Of a stretch of 64,000 nt of DNA, positions 55,590-64,000 are shown one piece after another. Position 1 is the stretch's first letter, and the number at the start of each line of letters is the position of its first letter. Below the pieces are notes generated by a model. The model had not been told where the DNA came from, ran no database searches, and saw only the letters and a program-made list of their open reading frames with translations. The DNA comes from Leptobrachium leishanense. Lineage: Eukaryota > Chordata > Amphibia > Anura > Megophryidae. The stretch is from NCBI GenBank assembly GCA_009667805.1, contig CM019064.1:379809120-379873119 (forward strand). The letters run 5' to 3'. The position numbers were made by a program, and so were the translations under genes.

Positions 55590-57040
55590 AAGCACACATG
55601 GATATATATTGCACCCAGCTCACATATAGATATATTGTCCCTGTTCACAATTATATATTGCCCCCAGCAGTTCACCCATGGATATATATTGCCCCAGCTC
55701 ACATATGGATATATTGCGCCTCAGCTCACACATGGATATATTGCGCCTCAGCTCACACATGGATATTGCCCCAGCTCTCATGGATATGCCCCCAGCACAC
55801 ATGGATACTGCCCCAGCTCATGGATATAATGCCCCAGCTCATGGATATACTGCCCCAGCAGCTCGTGGATATTGCCCCAGCTCATGGATATACTGCCCCA
55901 GCTCATGGATATACTGCCCCAGCTCATGGATATACTGCCCCAGCAGCTCGTGGATAATGCCCCAGCTCATGGATATACTGCCCCAGCTCATGGATATTGC
56001 CCCAGCTCATGGATATATTGCCCCAGCTCATGGATATACTGCCCCAGCTCATGGATATACTGCCCCAGCAGCTTGTGGATAATGCCCCAGCTCATGGATA
56101 TACTGCTCCAGCTCATGGATATTGCCCCAGCTCATGGATATACTGCGCCAGCAGCTCATGGATATTGCCCCAGCTCATGGATACTGCCCCAGCTCGTGGA
56201 TAATGCCCCCAGCTCACGGATAATGCCCCATCTCACGGATATGCCCCAGCTCATGGATATACCCCAGCACATGGATACTGCCCCCAGCTCACATGGATAA
56301 TGCCCCCAGCTCATGGATATGCCTCAGCTCATGGATAATGCCCCAGCTCATGGATATACTGCCCCAGCTCATGGATATACTGCCCCAGCTCATGGATATT
56401 GCCCCCAGCTCATGGATATGCCCCAGCTCATGGATATACACCAGCAGCTCATGGATATGCCCCAGCAGCTCATGGATAATGCCCCCAGCTCATGGATATG
56501 CCCCAGCTCATGGATATGCCCCCCAGCTCATGGATATTGCCCCCAGCTTATGGATATGCCCCAGCAGCTCATGGATATACTGCCCCAGCTCATGGATATT
56601 GCCCCAGCTCATGGATAATGTCCCCAGCTCATGGATAATGCCCCCAGCTCATGGATATACTGCCCCAGCTCATGGATATACTGCCCCAGCTCATGGATAT
56701 ACTGCCCCAGCTCATGGATACTGCCCCAGCTCATGGATATACTGCCCCAGCTCATGGATAATGCCCCAGCTCATGGATACTGCCCCCAGCTCATGGATAT
56801 TGCCCCAGCACATGGATAATGCCCCCAGCTCATGGATATGCCCCAGCACATGGATACTGCCCCCAGCTCATGGATATGCCCCAGCTCATGGACAATGCCC
56901 CAGCTGATGGATAATGCCCCAGCAGCTCATGGATATGCCCCAGCAGCTCATGGATATGCCCCAGCTGATGGATATGCCCCAGCAGCTCATGGATATGCCC
57001 CAGCAGCTTATGGAATGCTCCAGCAGCTCATGGATATGCC
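55590..57040 (+). repeat. Minisatellite, core ATGGATATGCCCCAGCTC, ~75 units
   Basis: Units of 18-24 bp. The left end is older in appearance (GGATATATATTGCCCCAGC with CACA inserts); the centre has ATACTGCCCCAGCTCATGG units; the right end has CAGCAGCTCATGGATATGCC. All forward frames remain open for long distances, again a property of the unit. Same orientation relative to module M as in the K elements. Confidence 0.94.
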
Positions 57041-57225
57041 CCAGCTCACCTCCGCCACGTGTTCGCTCCCTCTGAGCGTCCAGCGGTGTGTAGCTTGGGC
57101 GCTCGCCTGGGGGAGCCACGTGACCAGCCGCGATTGGCTGGTGACGTGTTTCCCCCAGGTGAGCGCCGAAGCTGCATGCTTCGGACGCTCGCAGGGAGCG
57201 AACACGCGGCGCAGGGTGAGACACC
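57041..57225. repeat. GC-rich palindromic module M, copy 3
   Basis: CCAGCTCACCTCCGCC, CGCTCCCTCTGAGCGTCCAG, AGCTTGGGCGCTCGCCTGGG and GGAGCCACGTGACC appear in the same order as in the modules at 18.5 and 20.8 kb, and are mirrored in the second arm. The copy is clearly diverged from those. Confidence 0.8.
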
Positions 57226-57299
57226 TGCCCTTAGGCAGGTGTCACCTGGTGCGGGCCGCACCCCCGCCCCCACATAGCGACGCCCCTGCATTGGAATGG

Positions 57300-58537
57300 T
57301 TTGTTTTATATATATTTAAAGTTTTTTATTTTGTAAAAGAGTCATCATATACGCAGAAAGCGTAAGGACCGCGCAGGGCCACATGTTAAGCAATCAACAT
57401 AAGCACTCAATGAGATATCAGAAGGGAGGGGGGTCATGCAAAAAATCGGCGGAATGTCGAAAAGCTGGGGGGGGTTACAGCGAAAGGCATCAAAAATGCT
57501 TCAGAAGAGTGAGAATGTCCAGAACGAAAGCGAGGGGGTCATCAACAAGTGTAAATGTCGCACAGGGGAGTCCACAAGTGAACTCTCAGTCATTGTCCCG
57601 GAAAGGTAACATCGACAATGCAGGCACGGAGAAGCCAAGCAGGCCCGGCCCAACAGCAGACTGAGGCATGGCAAAATAAATCAGGACCGGCTGGTCAGGC
57701 AAGCTCCTGCTGCGATCACCGCCAAGAGCGTGGGGCAGGGCCACAGGCAGACTCGAAGTAGGGGACAGCAAAAAAGCGTCAAACGGAGGTATCCTCGCGA
57801 ATTCCACGTGGGAGAGGTCCGTTGCCTCCAGGCTCCGGTCGATCCCAGCAGATGCCACCAGCACATCCGCCAGCTCCATCCGGGCGAGCGTTCCTCAGCA
57901 GATAGGCCCCTCAGAGACGCACAGCGGGGGAAGCTCCCTCGTGGACAGCTCCATCGGCTCGATGGGCAGCCGCGCCGGAGGAGTCAGCTCCCCGCTCGCA
58001 TCCTGCAGCACTCTGACCTCCTCCTCACATCCGTGTACCTCAGTGTCAGGCCGATCTTCCCAGATACACTGCTGTGTGAGGCCTCGACTTCCCAGCCAGA
58101 ACGCAGCACGGCCATAACCCGGCGCACATCGCCTCGTGTCATCGGGCGTCCATCATCCTCCAGCAGCTGCAGCAAGATGTCCAAAACGTCCGGGGGACGG
58201 CAGCCCTCCATCTCCCCGGTCTTTGTCATGGCTCTTCGCAGGTTCAGGGCACTCACCGCAAGCCCGCCAGGAGACAACAGACGGCAGGATGTAGGCCACA
58301 AGATGGCCGCCAGCACCACACTTCAGCCACGGAAGATGACCAGCGAGCAAGTCTTTCTCGACCGGAGGGGGGGAAACGGGCTACGGTCAGCACATACCCA
58401 GTGGCCAGCCGCTCAAGAGCCCCCAGCAAAGGGCTTCAGTGGGTAAAACAATCAAAAATAGCCCCAGGGAGAAGGGATCACCACGGAGCTCAAGTAGGAT
58501 GTGACTTCTCCCTCCAGCAGCCTGCCACGCCCCCCCC
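57300..58537 (-). mobile_element. L1-like element, nonautonomous or internally deleted
   Basis: On the minus strand it begins GGGGGGCGTGGCAGGCTGC near 58537 and ends in an A/T-rich tail CTTTAAATATATATAAAAC near 57305. TGGAATG lies on both sides (57292-57298, 58538-58544). Minus-strand frames (57586-57879, 57984-58319, 58153-58350) are short and broken. A stretch with DILLQLLEDDGRPMTRGDVR may be an ORF1 remnant; I cannot confirm it. No reverse transcriptase. Confidence 0.55.
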
Positions 58538-58653
58538 TGGAATGTTTTCAACATTTTAGCCTAACACAAGAGCCTTTCTGTTGGCATGACAGACCACCAC
58601 ATTAGGTCAAAACATTGTCTTCTATCTGCATGGTGCACATTAGTACAGTCGAA

Positions 58654-59371
58654 GAGCCGTATTGCATTCCTCGCGCATCAGTTTTGCGCACACGTAAATG
58701 CCCATTTGTGCAAGGACAAAACCATTTGAGCAGAACGTTGTATTGCAACGTTCGCGCAAACGATGCGCATTATTGTTTGACGCGGATGGACTTGCGTGAG
58801 CGTGATGAACTGTGCGCGTCCTATACTTAAGATTGTGAGCTCAAATTCGTTATGCGGATGGTATTTCAATAGATGCGCAACTTCCTACGAACGACTTTGC
58901 GCGCATAATTTTAACGTCTTTGAAAACCTGGTGTTAACTGCAAATCTGAACGTTCTGGCCGAAACCAAATACACCAGCACAAAAAAAGAAAATACAGCAC
59001 AGTATAGTTACACATTCTACACATACCCAAACAAAAAAATTGTGAATTCGTGCATATTTTTTATTGCTGCAGCATGTATACTCAGATTTATTTTGACAGG
59101 CGCAAAAACATTACGGAGTCAATTAAGGTGAATTGATGTCAATTAAGGTTCTTAATTCCGATTGGCTGAATCCCGCGAAAAAAAAGTCTGCGCACTGATT
59201 TACATGCGCAACGTTACTGCGCGCGTACTACACTTCGTTTTGCGCTTTTTTTTCTAACGTTATTTTTTGACGGATGAGAAAATGCGTTAGGATCCGAATA
59301 TCACGTTAATTTTCGCACGATAACGCTGGACGCTGCGCGAACGCATTTACGCAGAGAATGTAATATGGCCC
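58654..59371. mobile_element. Family E MITE, copy 4
   Basis: GAGCCGTATTGCATTCC to GAGAATGTAATATGGCCC; flanks GAA and AAA may be a worn 3-bp duplication. Orientation is opposite to copy 3 (TTCGGCC/GGCCGAA motif reversed). Confidence 0.8.
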
Positions 59372-60002
59372 AAAGTGTTTTGAAACATGAAAAACAAGGT
59401 GAGCCAAATGCATTTTGCTTTATGATTTATGCATCTGTTGTGGAGGAAGGGGGAGTTATTTGTGCACTGTGCCTGAATTATATATCGCCCATACTCCTAT
59501 AAGGTGTGTGCTGCTCCCCTCCAAATGCTTAGCATTAAGCAGAAGAAAGAAAGACACCGGGTGGTGTTTTTGTCAACCAATTTGAAATAAAGGGCAGGTG
59601 AGGTGTAGAAACACTTTAACAGAATGAAAGAAAATTCAGATGTTAAGCAGGTGTCATTACAGAAAAGTGAACTAAGTGGTTTACCGTTTTCCAATGGATT
59701 GAAAGCGAAATTAAATCCTCTTATATATATTTACCCCTTGCCACCGGGCAGGTTGTGCCCAGCAGGTGGGTCTAAACACCGGCTGGGCATATGCCCCGCC
59801 CTCTGGCTATTGTGGCCCCTCCTCTGGCCCACCTACGCAGCGGAAGTGCTGCACACAACATTGGTTGTAGAGGAATGGCTTGAGTTCAGCTTGTCCCTCG
59901 GCAGCAAATGACGTGCAAGGGTGGGTGGGCTTTTGGCAGCCCGTAGACACCAGCGGAGCATGCTATGCCGTCCCGAGGCTTTAGACCCACCCACGATAAT
60001 TC
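59372..60002. other. Spacer with a piggyBac-like interior fragment
   Basis: GGCTTGAGTTCAGCTTGTCC and GCAAATGACGTGCAAGG (59878-59920) match the interior of the MITE at 48513. The ends are not clear. No gene. Confidence 0.45.
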
Positions 60003-60270
60003 GTCTATTTACAAAGCTGTCAATTCACCAAATACAAGTGAATTGACAGCAAAATACGTCACAATTTGCTGTTATTGTAACATAGAAGACTATCATGTCA
60101 TAAAATTGCAGTAAAATGCCCTGATTTCAATTCAATAGGTTTAAACAGGCAGATCACATAGATTTCAATTTTAAAAAGTAAGATCTTTATTAAAAAAAAT
60201 TTAAAGCCTGTTTACTCTTTTTACTTTTTGCAAAACCCTTTTTTTCTGAAAGATCTTTTTGTATATTTTA

Positions 60271-60865
60271 GTCCCGTGTCAGACGAACGCAGTGATCACA
60301 TTCGTGTTGCCGCACAGTTTAACATCTGTCGTAGCATAGAATCATGAACAATAGAGACCCACACACTAAGGGCCATATTACAAAGTTGGTGCTAACTTAA
60401 CCAGAGCTGTTGTAAACTTCCCAGAGCCATTATAGCCTATGGAGGTTTTAAGTTTATAACAGCTCTGGTTAAGTTAGCAGCAACTTTGTAATATAGCCCT
60501 AAGTGCGTCCACACCGAACTGCACACGCACGTGGCAAACGGATACAAGTTAGGCAAGAACGTAAAACCGCTACCACGGATGCGCAGAGTGCGCCACGTCC
60601 GAGTAGCGTTCTGTGTGAGTGATGGGGAGATGTCAGACGCAGCGCATTTGTGACGTCCAGCACCTTGACGCTCAAAATGGCTTTTCATATCCTTTTCAAA
60701 TTTTTATCATTTTTCATATTATTTTTATTTCCCATAGTTCCCTTTTTTTTCTACTTCCGTCAAGAAAAACAAACCGTGTGGTGTCTACAGTATCTTCCTT
60801 CAGTACGTCTGTCCGGTGCGCACGAACGCAGAGTGCGGTCTGACTGCGTTCGTCTGACTCTAGCC
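60271..60865. mobile_element. Family C MITE, copy 4, containing a family D MITE
   Basis: GTCCCGTGTCAGACGAACG to CGTTCGTCTGACTCTAGCC, TTA and TAA outside. Older subtype. The family D insertion is at 60370-60499. Its CACAGTTTAACATCTGTCG is the empty site for the nested insertion at 28477. Confidence 0.85.
60370..60499. mobile_element. Family D MITE, copy 3
   Basis: GGGCCATATTACAAAGTTGG..CAACTTTGTAATATAGCCC, TAA at 60367-60369 and 60500-60502. Very close to copy 2 at 47269. Confidence 0.9.
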
Positions 60866-60885
60866 TAAGACAAAAATGTTTTATT

Positions 60886-61125
60886 TAGACTTCTTACAGA
60901 CACAGAATATTAAGGGTTATAACATTTAATATGTGGGTAAAAGCTTCTGGATCCAAGGATAAATCTGACACAATTCTGGGGTCAAGAAGGATTTTTTCCC
61001 CCAGTGTGTTGCATATTGGCGAGCGCTTCAGGCGGGTTTTTTGTCTTCTTTTGGATCAACAGCAGTAGGTGATGTGTGAAAGGCTGAACCTGATGGACGC
61101 ATGTCTTTTTTCAGCCTATATATAA
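60886..61125 (+). mobile_element. CR1/L2 3' tail, strongly 5'-truncated
   Basis: Starts CACAGAATATTAAGGGTTAT and runs parallel to 39183-39410 through GTGTGTTGCATATTGGC and GATGGACGCATGTCTTTTTT. Contains only the last codons and 3' untranslated part. Confidence 0.9.
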
Positions 61126-61499
61126 CTATTTCTTGAAAGACTTTTTTTTATTTTGTAACAGACCTTTTTATTATTTTTAAATGACCTTTTTTATTATTAT
61201 TTTGACACATTTTTATGGATTTAACCTCCTATTAGGAAAATTGTAGACCTTCCTTTTTTTTTTTAGTTCGGTTGAATTCGCAAGGGACAATTCGGCACAT
61301 TTCGGCGGTAAGCAGCTCAATTCGGCGGTTTTCTCTAACGTCCGATAACTGTTTAGGCGACTGCAATTTCAGCAAAATACGGTAAACATTCGCTAATAGT
61401 GAATTCACCGTATTTTCGGCAAAATGGAATAGCAAAAATGCGTCGAACAGCAAAGCGCCAAATTGCATGCCGTTTAAATGCTTTGTGAATAGTCCCTTA

Positions 61500-61983
61500 A
61501 GTTTAGTTTGCAAGCTATGTTTACAGATAATTATTTTTTATATATGTAGTCGCGCATGTACTCACTCATATAGGCTTCATCAATGTCTCTTATGGGGTCT
61601 CTAAGCCTGGATACTGCACCCTCTTTTTCAATCTAGGGTGACTCTGGCTTTAAGCATACAAGGGTCTTTAGGAAAATCCCTTAAAACCAACTCCTGTCTG
61701 CTTCAATCAAATCCAGAAGAATTTTTTGTTTAAAAAAAACAACTATTTATAAAAATGAACTGATATGTAAAACCAAGGTAATATGAAGTATACAATATAG
61801 ATGCAATCCACCATAAATATGGGCTTCTTCTTCAGTAGATCCTTCCTCAGGATGTCATTATAGAGCTTATATTGAAAACCGAAGCACCAAAATAAATCAC
61901 TGGAAAAGGAAATCAGGTTACAGATAATAACAAAAAAAATCTGTAAATGTGGAATTGTTATTAATAATTATCTTTAGGTTATA
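61500..61983. other. Unassigned spacer
   Basis: No feature recognised. GATCCTTCCTCAGGATG at 61840 is a small hairpin. Confidence 0.4.
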
Positions 61984-62166
61984 CAGGGTTATTCAGAGAA
62001 AGGTGAAACTCAGCAGAACTGGCAAGAGAAGAGAACAATATAGACCAAACACCTGATTTGGAAAGTGAGATAAATGGGAGAATTTTTCTGGTTTGGCTAT
62101 TTTGAACTCGAATTTTCACTTCTCCTGACAATTTTCCTGAGTTTCACCTTTCTTTGAACAGACTTG
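61984..62166. mobile_element. Family A MITE, single copy
   Basis: CAGGGTTATTCAGAGAAAGG to CACCTTTCTTTGAACAGAC; TA on the left. Its GTGAGATAAATGGGAG is the empty site for the family C insertion at 7890. Confidence 0.85.
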
Positions 62167-62871
62167 ATAATTATTAATATTAAATATTAATACATTTTTC
62201 TGTATTATGACCCGAGTTGGATATTATAGATGCCATCTACTAATAACCATTGGTTCATCAAAGTTCACTTTAGTTTTTAACAATGATAAAAATCATTGTT
62301 GTCGCAAATACTGTAAACGTCCGCTTTCTGGAGATGCAAAATTCAACAGCGCAAGGCGAAATCGCTTCGAAAAATGGTGAACTACAGCACCACCACTATT
62401 CTTCTATAGAAGAGGTCGACTGCGTCTATTTACTGTTATTGGATGTACTTTGGCAATTTTAAAGTATCATTCGTCACTGCATGCCGATTGAAACAACCAT
62501 GAACAAAAAACACCACATTAACAACTTTGACTGAAACAACACAGATAGTGAATTGGCCATAGTTGCACCATAAATGATCCACCGTAGTGGTTTGAAATTC
62601 ACGGTGTTAGTGAATAGACCCCTATGTGTAGAGTTATAGAAGCTCTGTAGTGTTTGAAAAATAGAAATGTCCCAAGTGAAGCACAAGATGGCGCTAACTT
62701 ACCACTTCACAATCAAGACATGAAGTGTGTACTTTCTGTGAGATAGGTTTCCCAGCCTGGCCAAGTTTTATATAAACCGCTAATTGCTAAAACTTGCTTA
62801 AAGTTCGATTTGTGTTTAAGCTCCCACAAACTGGAGAAGGGACAGATTTAATCACCAAATGAAAACATTAA
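62167..62871. other. Unassigned spacer with a worn MITE trace
   Basis: GTGTTAGTGAATAGACCCC near 62603 resembles the right end of TA-type MITEs. Nothing else recognised. Confidence 0.35.
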
Positions 62872-63141
62872 AACTGGCGGCACACGAGCGTTTCTCAGAG
62901 AGAGGAAGGAACGTCCGTGAGAGTGGACGTTCCTTCTACTCTGTGCGCTCAGCGTACAAAGCGCGATCCTCCTATGGAGGATCGCGCTTTGTATCCCCAT
63001 CAGCGTCTGTCTAGCTTTTTGACGGGGAGGGCTTTTTCACGTCCGGTGGTTGGCCCTCCCTGTCAAAAAGGCACAAAAATGGCCCAGACGCAGGGAAGTG
63101 CGGGCGCACGAAAGCATAAGTGCGCTCGTGTGCCACCAGCC
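62872..63141. mobile_element. 270-bp MITE inserted at a Kolobok end
   Basis: The left end CTGGCGGCACACGAGCG and reversed right end CTGGTGGCACACGAGCG match with one change, flanked by TAA (62869-62871, 63142-63144). The inner inverted repeats GAACGTCC/GGACGTTC and GGATCCTCC.. around 62965-62990 form hairpins. Likely PIF/Harbinger-like from its 3-bp duplication. Confidence 0.8.
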
Positions 63142-64000
63142 TAAAGGGACACTCTAGGCTACAAAGGTGGGGGATTAGGGAAAAAAACAGGGATTTATTA
63201 GTACCCCTATGTGACTCTATACCAATTCATGCCTTATACAGCGCCACAGAATCTGCTGGCTCTCTAAATAAGGAAAAATAATAACTAATCATTAGGTTTA
63301 TAGGGTCTGTCAGTAACTTGATATGTTCCTGTAACACTATATTGAAATCCATCAGTTATAAACGGTTTGTGTGCATCACTGAATGACATGTGGACATAGT
63401 GTAGAACAAGCCATGGGCAAAGTTCTAAAAGTAGAACCACCAGCAGCATTGTTCTGTTGGTTTCCATAGTGATTGCTCTTCTTTAAAACTCAGCCACATT
63501 TTTACTATGCATCGATACTTTAATAATATCATATTCCCCAGTAGTGAAAGGGTTAAACAAAACAGCTGTAGGTGGAACGCGGAGGAGGGGACCACTGGCG
63601 TTTAAATCAGCCGTGTGCTGTTCGAAGTTGAGTTATGTCCATCTTTTGCATGCGGAATGAGGAGAAGGAACAGGTGGCGTCAGTTTCCTTGCAAAGTAAT
63701 GTGCAATTAACATAATCTAGATATTCCCCAGCGATCCCTCACCTGCGAACAAGAAGAGGAGGGGGAGCAGCTTCTGTCCCCAAAGCGCACTCGCCTGTCA
63801 AACCCCTTAATTCACAGACTTGCTGCAGGACATTACTTCACTATACAAGACTGCAGAGTGTCACATATACTGATTTCAGTTTTACGCTGTCATCCTATAC
63901 CTTAATCTGTGGTATGAGCACTCTGCTTGGTGGGGGTACCATCCAGACAAAGGTCAACGGACTTGATGCTTGAATTTTAGAATCTCTGCTATCTGCTGGA
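63142..64000. other. Kolobok left end and unassigned flank
   Basis: AGGGACACTCTAGGCTAC at 63145 is a T2/Kolobok left end; no right end is found before 64000. AGTAGTGAAAGGGTTAA at 63541 resembles a piggyBac-type right end. The remaining 440 bp, moderately GC-richer, show no gene. Confidence 0.45.

Larger units (their letters stand above)
55406..57288. mobile_element. hAT-type MITE carrying minisatellite and module M
   Basis: CATTGGAA is duplicated at 55398-55405 and 57289-57296, the 8 bp expected of hAT. The ends are CAGTGGCGTCACTAGGG and, reversed from the right, CAGGGGCGTCGCTATG. The interior is a minisatellite (55590-57040) followed by GC-rich module M. No transposase. Confidence 0.87.
60003..61499. 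mobile_element. Ancient TA-type MITE related to family B, twice interrupted
   Basis: CTATTTACAAAGCTGTC on the left and GCTTTGTGAATAGTCCC on the right look like worn inverted ends. Internal text (TTTAAACAGGCAGATCACAT, GCAAAACCC, TGTAACAGACCTTTTTATTA) follows family B. It holds a family C MITE (60271-60865) and a CR1/L2 tail (60886-61125). Confidence 0.55.

Noticed and set aside
55511..57365. Plus-strand frames of 134-204 codons
   Set aside because: Minisatellite in the hAT MITE read in several frames.
57730..58446. 238-codon plus-strand frame
   Set aside because: It runs antisense to the L1-like element and is of low-complexity, arginine- and proline-rich composition from GC-rich DNA.

Overview
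The window looks like nuclear DNA of a vertebrate, most likely a frog or other amphibian. It is AT-rich and saturated with mobile DNA typical of that group: a T2/Kolobok-type MITE with a TTAA target, TTAA-flanked piggyBac-like elements, many TA-flanked and 3-bp-duplication MITEs, hAT elements with 8-bp duplications, a Tc1 family with defective DD34E transposases, CR1/L2 and L1-like retroposons, and tRNA-derived SINEs. I found no convincing host exon, no functional tRNA or rRNA gene and no CRISPR array. Nearly all long reading frames are transposon remnants or lie across tandem repeats. Family assignments rest on visible termini, target duplications and recognisable motifs, not on a database search.

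Layout. 1-2270: a 933-bp near-perfect palindrome with a hammerhead-like motif at its centre, then unassigned AT-rich DNA. 2271-9947: a six-level nest (old TA-type MITE > L1-like element > hAT element > piggyBac-like element > hAT MITE > minisatellite). 10019-13134: three ~900-bp TA-flanked MITEs (family B). 13155-15545: a family E MITE split by a Tc1 transposon. 16916-22100: a 2.7-kb tandem duplication whose units contain ~440-bp higher-order repeats, GC-rich palindromes and 18-22-bp minisatellites. 23042-24250: a 616-bp tandem duplication carrying a SINE. 24338-31754: Kolobok, piggyBac, B, C and E MITEs, some nested. 31905-35958: a SINE, a D MITE, a 37-bp minisatellite, a probable solo LTR and a family E MITE. 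37420-39415: a CR1/L2 reverse transcriptase remnant. 39696-48760: more MITEs, a second piggyBac copy carrying a second L2/CR1 remnant, and a long inverted repeat. 49241-50737: a second, deleted Tc1. 53327-58537: MITEs, a hAT MITE full of minisatellite and an L1-like fragment at the same target. 58654-64000: E, C, D and other MITEs in repeat-rich intergenic DNA.

Families used below. A: ~180 bp, palindromic, CAGGGTTATTCAGAGA end. B: ~900 bp, TA-flanked, CAGGGTTATCCAAAGAGAT end. C: ~420 bp, GGCTAGGGTCAGAC end, TAA/TTA duplication. D: ~125 bp palindrome, GGGCTATATTACAAAG end, TAA duplication. E: ~710 bp, GGGCYATATTACAWTC end, 3-bp duplication. C, D and E are PIF/Harbinger-like in target-duplication length. 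K: the element ending CCGTATTTTTCSCTCCAT.

The most unusual signal is one minisatellite (core ATGGATATGCCCCAGCTC) found inside two hAT MITEs and inside the K element, whose ends are unrelated. In K and one hAT MITE it is joined to the same GC-rich palindromic module. In K the flanking DNA, the element's left end and the minisatellite have together been amplified into a ~440-bp higher-order tandem repeat. Nothing here looks like an operon or a host pathway; the genes present are defective transposases and reverse transcriptases.
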